Assembly: GCF_947623445.1 (NCBI RefSeq)
Contig: NC_135248.1
Location: forward strand, 4,526,977-4,590,976
Length of the DNA: 64,000 bases
From: Clavelina lepadiformis
Taxonomy: Eukaryota; Chordata; Ascidiacea; Aplousobranchia; Clavelinidae
Direction: 5' to 3'
Both the position numbers and the translations under genes were made by a program. Positions 1-13,325 of this stretch are shown here, piece by piece. Under the pieces are notes generated by a model that worked only from the letters and a program-made list of their open reading frames with translations, was not told where the DNA came from and made no database searches. Numbering within the stretch: position 1 is the stretch's first letter; every line of letters starts with the position of its first letter.

Positions 1-153
1 AATATCCAGAAAACCTATAATGAAACAAAGTTTTACAAATTTGTCAAGTCGAGTAAAGTGTGACTTTCAAATTTGGAGAAAAACACAAAGGAAATGAACT
101 TAATGAAATAATTTTGATATGTTTTAATGCAGTTTATGATGTAAAAGTCATAC

Positions 154-3100
154 CTTCACCCCAAATAGTTTGGCATTGTGCATCATGTGAAATGCACTTT
201 GCCTCATAACATGTTCCACTACCAACAAGGCATGGCTGGCCATTTGCTATGTAAGCATCTTCAGGGCACTGCAAAAATACTCCAATTTTTTGCAGATATT
301 TTGACGGTAATGTCAATATTTTATATCTCTTATAACACTTTTAACTCTGGATCATGATATATCAAATATGTTGCATTTTTACTTTGTAAAACAGTGCAAT
401 GTCACTTAAACGGGATAGCAGGCATTTTTTGAACTGAGTACAATATTCAGTGTTCGTCAAATTATTATCCTACAGCTCAGCTGCTTTACTCACTTTAGCT
501 GAATTACCTGAGCAATGCTCAGTTATGTCACAAGACTGGTCTGCTGCAGGTCGACATTGAACCCCACGTCTGGCATACTGACAGTTTGCACAACATGCCT
601 CTACATCACATATCGCTCCTGGCAGAAACTTACAGGTTGAGGGATTGCAGCAATTACTAATCATGAAGATTTTGCATTGTAAGTTTACATAGATTGAATC
701 TCACTACAGCAACAACAAGGTATAGGCATACCTTTCACATTCGTCAGGATGTCCACAGTCACATTCTTCTCTTTCTTCTACAATATGATTACCACATTCA
801 GAATCACTGACACCTTGCATGCTACAATCAGGAGAAGCCCACCCTGGATCACAATGACAGTGTCCCAGATTAGTGCAATGCTGAAAATAGTTAATGTTCT
901 GAAAAATCTGTCAACTGCTTGATGAAATCCGACATAAAAAAAATAAACCTAAAGGAAAATAGCAAATAAAAGACACGGATAAAAATTGAATCATGCAAGA
1001 TTAGAATCAAACTTGAACATATGCAGCTGCTGCATATTTTAAATCATATACTATTTCAATAATATATTAACTTTCAAATAACACAATATTTACACAAACA
1101 TAATACTGTATTTGAGTACTTAAGTGCAACAATGCTGACTTTAAGAATCACAGTAAAAATTCATATTATACTCACCCCATGGCCACTACAGTGTGACTTG
1201 CACTTGGATTTTGTAAATGGGATGCATTTTCCTTCCATACAAATCTAAATATGACCAGCAAATTTATTGTACTTCATTTGCATTAAGAGTAAAATTTGAG
1301 TGGTAAAAATAATTAAATTTTAGCCTTTTTAATTAAGGAACAACATGCCTTTCCTGTATCACAGAGTGTACCATCTTTTACTAAGCCATCATAATTAACA
1401 TCAATTGCATAATCATCGGATGCGATTGCTTTGCATTCGAATTTTTTGGTTGGTGTAGCTAGAGTATTTATTAGAGCATAGCGATTCTGACCGACCAGTG
1501 GTAGTTTATTCCCCCCTTGACATAACAATTTACCACATTGCGTATTCCTAAATCAAATTTGTTTTAGATTAAGAAATGTTAATAAAAGTGTTTGTTTACA
1601 CTAAGACAAAATACTAAGCAAACTACACACTACACTACACACTAAGAAAAATGATTGGCAGTAAATTAATTCTATTTGGTATAGTGAATCTCACTTTAGT
1701 GCAGTATACCTTAATGCAGATCTTTCTGCTGGGAGTGTATGTCAACACTCTAATTTAACTATTAAACGGGTGATTGCACACAACAATTATGTAAGTTAAC
1801 CTTAAAAATGCATGTTAGTTTGTTGGACAAAAAGTTTAGGTTACAAAGAAATACGAAATGAAACAAAAATTTTCTGCTAACAGAAGTAATATCAAATATA
1901 AACTGAACAGCATTCAGGTCACACAATGCTTTAGGTTTTAGATGGGACAACATTAATTGGCCTATGAATAACTATTGTCCTGGAATCGATTGTATGGAGA
2001 AGTAGTGTGGTATGGTAAAATTCATGCACTTGATTTGTGACAAAAGAAATTATGTATCATACCATGCAGAAACCCTGGTTAAAGCAAATATGTAAATAGA
2101 GGTATGGTTAACTCATGAGTTACATAGCATAACTTAAGAAAAATAGTACTTGTGAGTTGAATTTTTTATCTTACTCGGGTGAACATTTAATATAGTCTCT
2201 GTTTTCATCCAAACCGCAATTACCATTTTGATTTCCCAACCGGTTGACAATTTTATAACAAGGTTCAACACTGTTTTTGCTTCCTAAAAGTGACAACGCA
2301 ATGCACAAACTTTGTATGAATTAAGTTTACATACCTTCACTTTTGTTATTCATTTTATTTGGATATTTTTGTTTACTTATTATTGTTATTACTATGTACG
2401 TTTTTGCATTGCTACATATTTTTTATTAAAACAGTGATTGCAACTATGTTAATTCAAATTTATTGCTATTCTTACAAATTCAAGCAAAAAGCAAAATCAG
2501 CTACAATGATAGATTTTATGCTTTACCTTCTCCCCATTCCAGTTCACACTGTAAGTCATACGTAAGGCAAACACCATTGTAGCAAATAGCTGATTGCTCA
2601 TTGCATAAAGTACCATCTTCAATGAAAGCATTCGTAGGACACTAGTAACACCATAAAGCATAAATTGCTATAGATTTGTAGCCAAAATACATCAGTACAT
2701 ACTACAGACAAAAAAGAAAACAATTTTTCACTTGTCAACATACATCTGCAGAGTTGCCAGTGCAATATTCAGCCACATCACAAGCAACATTACTTGCGAC
2801 TCTACATTCAGTATTGGCGCTTACAAACTGACATTCAAAGCAACAAAGCCCAACATCACATTGTGCACCAGGAAGCAATTCACATGTGGTTGCATTGCAG
2901 CAATTACTGAAGAAAAATATAAAATTGTTAACAACTTTATATGTTTGTTAATTACATATGGAATTAGATGAAACTTTTTACAAAGATTGTTCTCAAAAAA
3001 TATTTATTACAAGCATTACATGAATTTTTTTATTTTACAGCTTTTTACCTAACACAGTCATAGTCATGACCACAATCACACTCTTCTCCTTCTTCAACAA

Positions 3101-6100
3101 TATCATTGCCACATTCTGAACCGAAGTGTATATGATTAGGTTCAGGAACATTTAAGAGACAACTGCCCAAGCCCAAATTTAAACTTGCTTCCAAGTACAA
3201 CTTGCTGCACGTTGACCACTTAGCAGCTGGTGTAGCACTGGGAATGAAAGCACAAGTTTAATACGTTAATAAAAGCTATGAACCAATATATTATTTAAAA
3301 CATTGTGGAAATGTAAGGAATATCACCTAATCATGAATATTGATTTGTGTCACTATACGAAAACATTGCTACATTGTGCAAGAATTTTGTTTTAAAGGTG
3401 TGTTGAGTAGTTAGTGTTTTTTTCTATTTTGCAAAAAATGATATATTTGACTCTGGCTGAATTTTGACAAGTTTTAGATTTAGTTTTAGAAATCGTGCAA
3501 GAAACAAGTCACGTCAAAGATTGAATGTTAAGGAACTTATGAATGTTGCATTATTGTATTTAATGTTCTAGAACAATATATTACGATGTTGACCCTTCCA
3601 TAACACATGCTGTAGATGGACAAACACAATCTCTGGTGTCATGTAACATCCCAAGATTATGGCCAATCTCATGAGCAATTGTGGCACCGGTAAAAATGAT
3701 ATTGGAAAAAGTATCCTACAAATAAATAACAATACAGTTATAAGACCAACTGATAAAAAGGGAAGCTGTTTTGGTATACTTTGTGGTTAGGATACTAGTA
3801 TTTGCAAATATGTAGCAGTAACCTGGCTAATCCCAGCAGATGTTGGTCCACACATAGATTTTGACACAGCCAAACCCAATGTTGTGCCATCTAAATCACC
3901 ACCATAGACCAAATGATAGTTGTCGGCGTATCTCCATGGAGACCTGGGTGATTCTGATGACCTTTTTCTCTCGACATATTTAAGGAAATCATCAAGTACC
4001 TAATGTTTTTACAAAACATGTATGTTCATGGCAAGCAAGATCTTATTCAAAAATAAGCTTTGTTCTTTTAACATGTATGTCTTAAATTCCCAAGTTTAAT
4101 AAACCATTAAGATTTGTTATATGATGTTTTTTGGCAAAAATACAAATGATTTTTAAAATAAATAGATAAAAAAATAGATTTTATTGCATTTAATTGTGAG
4201 AAGTCATTCTTATACAAACATAATGCTTAAAATAATCATTATCCAGAAGCACAGGAGTTAGAAAAAATATATATCTGATCGATCTGTAGAGCAATGAATC
4301 AAAGCTTGCCTCATCTGCATTTGTTTTAAGAGGTATTTGGTCAGTACCGTTCCAAATTTCCATGTGTGATAACACAATGCGAATGCCAAGGCCATGATAG
4401 AAAGCATCTGCTAGATTTACAAGTTGTTTAACGTGCGCTTCCAACTCAGCTTGATTTGAAAACTTCTGCGTCTGCATACATCAATTTAGTTAATTGATTG
4501 CTTAATTTATGTACATTATACAATCAATTACTGCTGAGATTTTAGAGCCTCTGGACTAGCTTTGCCGTTTTATTTAACAATCTTTCTTACAAACTTGATT
4601 GATGTGGTATTACATGTTGTTTATTAGGCTAACGATTTCATGCACTTTAATAGAGATGTTTCACCTCCTCACTATTAACTACTAAAAGCAGTTCAATGTA
4701 CAACAGCTCGCTTCCAAGTGATCTTTTGAATCGCAACTGATTAGGATTTGGCATGGTGTTTCCTGGAAGAAAGTACAAAGCGCTATTATGGGTACCTTAT
4801 GTTATAGCATTTGATATGATGCCAAAATATTTCAATGTCTTACCGATGATACCTTAGAAGTAATTTGTTAAAAACTGATATTTTACCTACCGCTGTACAC
4901 GTTTTTATAGTAAAAAATTTAGTATCAAAAACAACTAGCTCAAGCAAAATCTATTTGCACAAAAAGTGTCTAACGAAAACAGAATCTAATTGTTTATAGT
5001 GATTGGAGCGGATATTCTTGAGAAACTAAACTGGAACCATAGTCCAATTTTTATGAACGTGGACCGAATCTGAACCTTTAGTTCCAGCTAGAATTGAACC
5101 TTTCTTGTCAGTGAACCCTGGTTAAATGTCGTACCTTCACTGAAAAGCTATTGAAAACGTGGTTCTCATTGTTACCAACTACGGTATACCAATTTTTAAA
5201 TGTAAAAGCTAAGAAATAGTCATTGCTAATAAAATTCACTGCGGTAACGTGGTAGGCCTACTACTCCGACAATGCAGAGCGAAGTGAATTTTTATCTGGA
5301 ATAAGTTATGTTATTTGAAACCAAAGCGAAAGAGAATGTGCAAGTTTGCTGAACCTGAACAAGGAACTGAGTAAATGCATCTAATCCAAATCCCAATCAG
5401 AGTAGAACTAGTAAAATGAACTCTTATAGAATTTAAACCAGAGATAAAACGTTTTCAACTATGCTTTGGCTCCCTAGTTTGAAGTATTGATAAAAATTAT
5501 AGAGTCAATTACTACAAATACTAAACAAAATTTATGAAAAGTATAAGCTGAAATGATGCAACATGCCATTTTCTTTTTTCATAAATTGGTTAAGAACATG
5601 TAGTTCTTGATTTCCGCATGATCCCGCAGTTTTATTTTGCTTTAAGTCATTTGGGCGATACATAATGTGGTTGCTGTCTTTAAATTCGTCTCCAATATTG
5701 CCTGCAATTGGCTCAATAATAAGGAAGTCGTCTGGGAGAATTATACAGCCTCTGAAAGAAATAAATTTTTATTAGCCTAGACTCTAGAGCTATACGGCAA
5801 TTAATCTAATTTTAAATTCATCTAGAAATTTGCACAATGCAGCAATGCTTTCTCTAATTGATACACTGCAACGCTGTTATGCAATCAGTTTGTCTTAGAA
5901 TTACACAGCTTTAACTCTAGTAAAAAAGGTTTTGAATACTTTAGTCCATTGCATGTGCTCATTATAACCTGACTCCCTTCCACACCACGAACTTTTCCTT
6001 GATAGTAGCAGTGATTTTCCCTCTGCAAAATATCTCTCATATTTTACTGATAAAACATTATTACTTAATGTAAATAAAATTGTATACTGTCACAACAAAA

Positions 6101-7031
6101 TATTATATGTTGTATACGTACTGATATTGCAGGGTTGTGAAAATTTGTATTTTCTGTGTCAGAAAAAGTTGTTGTTGAAAATGTTTTGGGTAAAAGTTGT
6201 TTATTTAGCGCAAGATCAAGAACATATTTCCTGCCTTCCACAGTGAAAGAAAAGTAAGCATTTTCTTTGTGATGGGTATCCTGAAAAAATGTTGTAGATC
6301 AGTCGTCCATCCAGACTAAATAAAAACATTTTACGTTATGTGTATTATATTGTTGTTAAAATTATAAGGTAATATATTTTGCTGCAAGCTGTTTAACCAA
6401 CTAACCCAAGCCTACAATCCTACATAATGAAGACATTTTGTTAATATTTAGTTGCAACATACCGGTATGCACGAAGCAGTTACCAGCTAACAAATACACG
6501 AGATTGTTAAGTTTGCATTATTTATTGAAAAGGATAAAAATCCTTGCTTACAGTTTTCATTTTTGAGCCGATGTTTGAATATCTTCGCTCATGATTTTTA
6601 TCTTCAAGCTGATGCACAAAGACCGTGTGGAAATTTTTTAATGAAGTCAACAAAGGATGTTGCACTGAGAGAAAAAGAATTAATTAAATATTTTATTTAA
6701 TTGATTTTATTAAACAATATTTAATACGTTATTTAAAATGTATTTCAAGTAACAAATCATATCTTCATACATTTTGAGAATCTTGCTTTCATACTTAAAA
6801 TACTGTTTTTTTTAGATTTTCCGTTTTTGGATAAAAAAACCTTGAGATCTATTTCACATTTTAACAAAACAAATAAATTAAACATAAGGAGATATACGTT
6901 ATGATAATTTGCTGACCTTGTGCATGTGTTTCTTCCGCATTATTGTATGACATTTGTTGAGTCATACATACACCAAACATAGCCTGGCATGTCATGCAAA
7001 TTATTGCAATGCCAACAATTGGCCCAATCAT
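154..7031 (-). CDS. ADAM/reprolysin metalloprotease-disintegrin, 3' end missing
   Basis: Secreted or membrane zinc metalloprotease of the ADAM (M12B) family. Eighteen exons, joined in phase: 6917-7031, 6552-6664, 6122-6280, 5940-6022, 5567-5751, 4665-4762, 4310-4471, 3823-3999, 3585-3715, 3049-3237, 2744-2906, 2527-2641, 2175-2283, 1349-1547, 1176-1244, 732-880, 494-656, 154-268 (about 831 codons). Order: signal peptide (ATG at 7031); propeptide with HCYYQG, a cysteine-switch-like GSCGN and a furin-type RFKRS; protease with [12 protein letters not shown] (all zinc ligands and the catalytic Glu present) and a CVME Met-turn; disintegrin; cysteine-rich; EGF-like (CSGHG...GHCHCDPGW); then a second disintegrin and a second cysteine-rich start. 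The gene continues beyond base 1, so a TM tail cannot be judged. Three introns need GC donors. Family assignment is firm; subfamily is not. Confidence 0.9.
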
Positions 7032-9614
7032 TTTGATAAACTGTTTCGATATCAAAAAGACAACAACTTATACGCTAGAAGGAAAATATAAATATTCAGA
7101 CATGTAGGCACATGTTTTGATATTTACACAATGTTAAGTTTAGAAAATTACTTCAGAGCTATTACTGAAAAAAAAACAGGTTTAAACATAACGATGCTTT
7201 TACTTTCTTATTTTAAAAGAAATTTGTATTTACGCCAATTATAACAAGTATGTTAAAAGAAACGTAGACTACAGCATAGCTTAGATGACATTATTGGTCA
7301 CAGAAAGTTCTTGTCTATAAACGAGATCTTATAACATTTTTTATCAAAAAAAGTTAGTGAGATATCGAATATGGCTATAGCTTATTAAAAGAACAGGCAT
7401 CATTCAGTTTTAAAACAGAAAATGCTAATTGCGGAAGTAAAACTGCCTCGTAAACTTTTTGCATCCATCAAATAGACTGTAATATATTTACAAAAAGCAA
7501 TAACGCCGGATTAATGACAGTTGCACTACAGTTACTACTAAACCGTGTGTACTTCTTTGCGCAGCAGGTAAAATAATAAAATCGAAACTATGCAATCAGT
7601 TCTGCAAAATCTTGTTTAGCCTTGACAGTATGTTTTAATTGCTTAAGTAAAACACAAATTCTTCGAAATTATTTGCATATGATCGCATAGGCTTAATTGT
7701 TACTACCGGTACCAACTTTTGGGTTACGTAATGAATTTAAGCTAATTATTGTGCATATTAATCCAATTCTATTGATAATTATCTTTAAATAAGCTGACTG
7801 GAAAACAGAATATGAATCAAACCATACGTAGAGTAAATGAATACTTATCTAACTTACTTAAGTAATTTTTTAAACTAAACTCTTTTTAAAGTACTCAAAT
7901 CCAATTACCTTTCAATTTCGCGTTACCCTGCGCTTCATTTTTCTTCGTCAAATTACTTCCTGCGCTATTTTTAGACGGTCCCCTGCAAAATGCCAGCATC
8001 ACCTGGCGTTGTGGTAAATGCAGCAAAAAGTAACATTCTTAGACACGTAAATCCGTTTTGCTGAAGATAGCCGTTGAGAAATATAATCATGTACGTACTA
8101 ACAAATATAATAAGGCCTACCGCTATTAATTTTATGATTATTTATTAGCCGACCTCCACCAGAGCTCAATAAGGTTATATTTTGGTCGTTGTCGTTGTTG
8201 CCTAATTCAAAAAATCATGGGAAGTGTCGGATAGAATTTTAGATTAAGTTGCAAACTGGTCAGAGAAAAAACGATTAAATTTTAGAAATGATCGATATTA
8301 GCGTTTTGAGCCAGGACTTCGTATACCGCTGGGTATCGATCAAGAGTTCCAATCATTGTGAGTGAGGCAAGCAAACGGCTCCACCACAACCGTTTGGTGC
8401 CAGCAAAGATTAATACCACAAATGAAAAGACATTTCAATCGAAGTTTGATGAAAGCATGTTTATCTTTGACAATGTCGTTTTCTAATTTATTCAATGTAT
8501 TTTAAACACGTATTTTAAATGTTTTTAAACGTAGGCTATAGAAAACTCCTTAACTTTCTGCTTACATAGCTGAAATCGAAACGTTGTACAAGGGAGTTGA
8601 CGTAGGCCAATATGTCTAACTAGTTCCTGTAAATCAAAAACTAAATAACAATGTCCATAAACACCACATTGAAGGCATGTTCTCGTTTGAACGAAATCCC
8701 GACTAGACTAAATGCTGAAAGTTTAAAACCCTGTTAAGACTCAAAGGAAATCTGCAAAATCCCGGACTACTAAAAACACAAATATTAATCGGGGTTATTA
8801 TCAAAATAGGAATTTTGTTATTTGGGAGTTTTTGTATTGTATTTTATTTTATATTTTTTATAGGCCTACCTACATTCGTTGTTTTTCTGACTTGACCATT
8901 TCGGCATAGTGTCAATTAGAAAAAAAGTATTCACTATAGAAAGTGCAAACTGCTTTATATAAGCGTTTGGAATTCACATTTTTATCGATTGTGGCAGCTT
9001 TTTCCTACAACAATGCAAACCTGGTAAGCAACTACTGAAAGAAGAAATAAGCATAAAGAACAGCTATATCTATATAAAACGTAGCACATTTAAGCCATTA
9101 TATCTATCACATTAATCATTAAAGCAAACATTACTTTTGTTAGTAAAGTTAGATATTCTCTGCTCATAGAAGTGGATCATCAGACCACAAATAACAACAT
9201 TTAAATCAGCATGGTTGTATTCACTGACTTTCTTTACCATTTTTAAATGGTACAAAAACCAAATGAATGATAATTAGGCTACATCTAAAGAAGAGCATAA
9301 GTGTAAAAACCAAACCAATTGTCACATTTGTCAAAAGCCAATAACAGAAGGTTAGACAGAAGTTCGTGATCATTTTCACTCGACTGGAAAATTTAGACGA
9401 GCTGCTCATTAAGCCGGTAATCTTAAATTTCTAAATTTATTCTTATTGTGTTTCATATTTGTCGATGCTACGATGCACATTTATGTACGAATGCTACATT
9501 TTCAGAAAGAAATATAAGCTGTAACGTTTTTCAAATAATGAAGAAAAGTAAGTATTATAACGTTGCAAACAAAGCAACAAGTGCAAGAAACATAATTTAT
9601 TAGCAATGTACAAG

Positions 9615-9660
9615 AACTAACATGTTTCGGACATGAACATATGTCCTTCATCGTAGTAGG
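9615..9660 (-). mobile_element. Penelope-like element remnant with hammerhead-like motif
   Basis: Read on the minus strand, a GATGA core is followed by a hairpin (GGACAT, loop, ATGTCC) and then directly by GAAAC and a short ACATGT palindrome. This is the order of a type I hammerhead ribozyme (CUGANGA, stem II, GAAA), a known feature of Penelope-like retroelement ends. The first two core bases (CU) are replaced by AC, so a working ribozyme is unlikely. No reverse transcriptase was seen nearby. Confidence 0.45.
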
Positions 9661-10281
9661 AAACAGACGTAAATGTTAAAATCAAAGTTGTGTAAATATT
9701 TATAACGACTCCATTTACGGATGTAGCTTCAAGGAAAAAGGACACGAAATTTAGAGCTTACAGACAAGACGATGCAGTAAACGGTAATAATAGGGGCTAA
9801 GGCATTGTTCAAAATAACAGGCTGTGGTGGTAGTAGACGTTGCGAAAGGCAAGGTGCAAAATAAACAGCATTGACTAATCGAGTAACGATGGAGATTGTG
9901 AAACACAGGTAATTATTGGCGTGGGACAGTCAGATCAATTATTAAGAATTATTAACTTTTAATAAAAACTAAAAACGATAAACCATTGTCGTAAGCTTGT
10001 TTATTAAGGATTGGATTCAATTGCTTATAAAAAGTGCTTCGTGAAACTTGCATTCATAATCTGTTTTGTATTTGTGTAAAACTTAGGTTAGTTTTCCGCG
10101 TGATTTAATTTAATGCACGATGGGCAATTCTTAATATAGTTTTTGATCACGGATTTGCCTGCTCGATCTAAGCGCGTATGCTTTAATGCTCTAATTTAAT
10201 GCGTTCAGTCTTACCAATGTTAGTACAGCTCACATCATGCGAGCATGTATATTGCGGCACACCACGTTTGACAGACGGACG

Positions 10282-10458
10282 GTCTTTAACCTTCTAAACA
10301 ATACATTATTTGGAGAAACAATGAACAATACTCGTCAACGAGTTAACATTCAACTAGACCAAAAACAGAAAGCAGAAAAGTTAGCTGCTGAACCAAAATT
10401 TGAATATTTTACCATTTTTGATGATAACTTGTTTGCTGAACATATGAAAGAGAACTAA
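10282..10458 (+). mobile_element. Polinton/Maverick-type DNA polymerase B fragment
   Basis: About 58 residues resemble a segment of the protein-primed family B DNA polymerases carried by Polinton/Maverick elements and related viruses. The diagnostic part is a VFNLLNNTLFGETM block, followed about 30 residues later by FEYFTIFDDNLFAEHMK. The frame ends in a stop at 10456-10458, far short of a complete polymerase, and no integrase, capsid or ATPase sequence was noticed around it. It is a truncated genomic relic. An AATAAA lies just after the stop, probably by chance. Confidence 0.6.
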
Positions 10459-13289
10459 ATTGTATTTTAATAAAACAGTGTAACCTATTTGGGAATGTGT
10501 ATTTTACAGCTTGCAAAAACACGTCTGATTAACGTCTTAACGACATCTAACTTAGTCTAAGCCTAGTCCTCAGCAACTATATACAGTTTTATTAGGCGTG
10601 AAATGTTTATTGCGAGTGATGATATATGAATCTCATGACTCATGAGGTCGTTGTCTACTTTTCTTACCCACAGATTTAATTGTTCACCTCGACGACTTAT
10701 TGTCTGATGACTAGCTTCAATTAGCAGTGATCAATATTATAATGACTCGTTTTCCACTGCTATATTATATGACTATATGTGAAGATGACAATAAAGTTGT
10801 TTATATCTTAACACTGAACTTATTGAAATAGACTTCAACAATGGTTATATAGGAATGACAACTGTATATACTGATAATATTGAAGTTTCCTTGAACAATT
10901 ACATTTAGACAAAGCATTAGCACAGCAACAGCATAAAGACGTCCATGGTATAGGGTTGATCTTAGTAGAAAGAATGCATTGAACAGCTGTTCATAACTCA
11001 CACAAGACACAACTTCAAACGGAAAACAAAAAGTTATCGGTACGCAATGTTATCTATCATTGACGTAATGTTTGGTAAAGCAGACGTCTGAAAATAAGAA
11101 TTCTATATTATATTCGATTTGTATATTATAATATCCCTTTATTATCACAGGCGTAACATCCTTTAACTGAAGGTAACAGCAGTAACAAAATATATTGCAG
11201 ATACAAAGAATATTTTGGCCGATAATGGTACCTGCTTCCGATTGCGGATGGGCCGATAAGTACCGAAAACCAAATAGATTCGCCGAATATCGCCTGTGCA
11301 GAAGATTCTGGCGAACACGAATACTAAAAAATGCAAACCCGAATCATCATTACTTATAAATTTGTCGACTTTGGTAAATAATGATGATCGATTTTGCTGG
11401 CTTAGCTAAACTACAGTCAACATTTCTGCTGAAGGTCAATCACTTAAGAATTTTGCTTATCGTATCGTCATTTGGTCATTAATTTTTAGCAATTTCATCA
11501 CGTTACAAGTAAGATTTGGCAACTTTTTGGTGAAATTTTATCATTTGGTGATGATATGAATCTATTCAGGATTCGTTCATGTCGAACGTTATGATTCGCA
11601 CAATTATTCGGATTCGCACGAACCCGAATAATTTTTATCATCGCGGCGCATTCCTACTGCTTATGCTATGAAAGTGCCTTGCTACGGAAATAGTCATCTA
11701 CCCACTTTCGATCTTTATTTGTTAACCATTGCTGTACCTTTTTCCAGTTATGACGCAACCAAACGTCGCCCTATCACTACCTTGATATGACACACACCCA
11801 CACGATCCTACTCTTTTGTTTGGAGGTGGTGCAATAGCAACGCGTAGGTAAATCAGCATTAGTTGAACGTCACCATCTGCGCAATAAAGACATGTTCAAA
11901 ATAGTCCAAATTACTTCGCTAACGGAATAGCTTGTTTTTGTAGTTAACTTTATACGCTGTCAGTCGTTTGGTGAAGTGAATATGGTTTGGTGGTCAATAT
12001 GGTCATAACGGTTTTGATAGATCGTTTCAAATATGAATTGTGCAGTATGAGAACTGTATTGCACCATTCAAAAGTGTTTCCTCAAATAAGACAAAGCAAA
12101 CAGACAAGAATGCGCAGGTGTTTTGTGCAATTACGAAAGCTAATCTGAACTATGCAAACATTACGCATTGAAACTTCTCTTAAAGTCACCTTAAACTTAC
12201 TCGCCTGGGCAAATCTTTGAAATGTTGGTCAATAAACAACCAGCAAATCTGTTCTTTGTTTTTCTGTTACGCTTCAGCGACTCCGACGTAAGAAAAAAGA
12301 AGAAAGAAAACAAGAAGGTGGTTTGTACTTGGGTGATTACCCTAAGGGAAAAGGGTGTAATAATTAATCAGCATATATTCTTCGCTTTTTCAGCGCAAAC
12401 CAAGAAAACGGATTTAACCTGCATGTGGACTGGTGCGTTAAGTAGGATAGTTTGGTCAGGAAACCTTGACCTATCGTTACCTCAGCAGTGTGTTGCGTTT
12501 CAGGGTTAGGCAGATATCGCTAGCACTCGCTTCAGCTAGGAGCTAGATTCTTTGATTTGCGTTTTAGACTGGTTGACTAAAAAGTTTTTTCGGGCTCCTA
12601 GTATGCATCGCTGGCCCTGCTACAATAATCCGTTCTCGGTGGTTTCGTTTCAGTAAATTTTTATTTCGAGCAAATATTGCTGTTGCCTACACACTTTTTT
12701 AAAAGTGAAATCCACTTTAGTAAATGTCTTTTCAATTGCATTGTTGTTGATGAAATTGTTTGGAAGGCTTTTAGCAGCTAATTGGGCATGGCCCGCATGG
12801 GGTCCAGAATTCACTCATGGGTAGGCTTATTTGTTTTAATTCTCGTTGCAATCGCTTTTCTTTTTAGCTTTGTCTTATTATTTTAATTTAAGAAACTGCC
12901 ATACCATACATATGTTTTAATTATAGAAACTAAGTTGCAGCTGACTTTAAGTTCTTTTGGAAAAGTTGTCTTGTTTGTTTTGCAAACCCATAGCAGCCCT
13001 TGTGTATACAACTACTTACTAACCAATGCAATTCACTTTTGAGGTGTGGTCCAATACAAAGCATTATTTTAAAAGGGTGTAAAATTTCAATAATTGATAG
13101 TTAGACTTTTTATTTATCGTTATTTCAGCCTATATGTACAAGTACATTATACGGCATTAACATAACCTGTATCGTTTACTAAAAAAATTGGTTTTGTAGT
13201 TTGTATAGTTTCAGATCCATTTTAACTGAATTATTTTTACACTCAGTTTTCAGTTTATCTACAAGCTTGGTGATATTTTTAAGTTTTAG

Positions 13290-13325
13290 GCTAAAGATTT
13301 TGCTGTTGTTGATTTATCAGACATT
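13290..13325 (+). promoter_or_regulatory. Splice acceptor just before the start codon (possible spliced-leader site)
   Basis: A T-rich tract ends in ATTTATCAG at 13320, five bases before the ATG at 13326. This spacing is what is expected where a spliced leader is joined to a short 5' UTR. A second acceptor (AAGTTTTAG, ending 13289) would instead keep the frame open through 12 more codons and join in phase to a possible first exon at 12788-12820 (ATG...TGG, then GTAGGC). The two readings differ in the N-terminus; sequence alone does not decide. Confidence 0.35.

Larger units (their letters stand above)
7032..12787. other. Intergenic, transposon relics only
   Basis: No gene could be supported on either strand. 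It holds a Penelope-like hammerhead-type motif near 9621-9658 and a Polinton polymerase fragment at 10282-10458. A short minus-strand reading frame at 9221-9409 encodes a hydrophobic stretch but has no recognisable domain or partner exon. Confidence 0.6.

Noticed and set aside
8950-8970. TATA-like sequence (TTTATATAAGCG)
   Set aside because: No transcription unit could be found on either side; TATA words are frequent in this composition.
9221-9409. 62-codon hydrophobic minus-strand frame with a true ATG
   Set aside because: One hydrophobic stretch only, no splice partner, domain or paralogue; chance is likely in AT-rich DNA.
12222-12509. 95-codon plus-strand frame upstream of the ZNF598-like gene
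   Set aside because: Lys-rich low-complexity centre, no domain, no phase-compatible link to 12788 or 13290.
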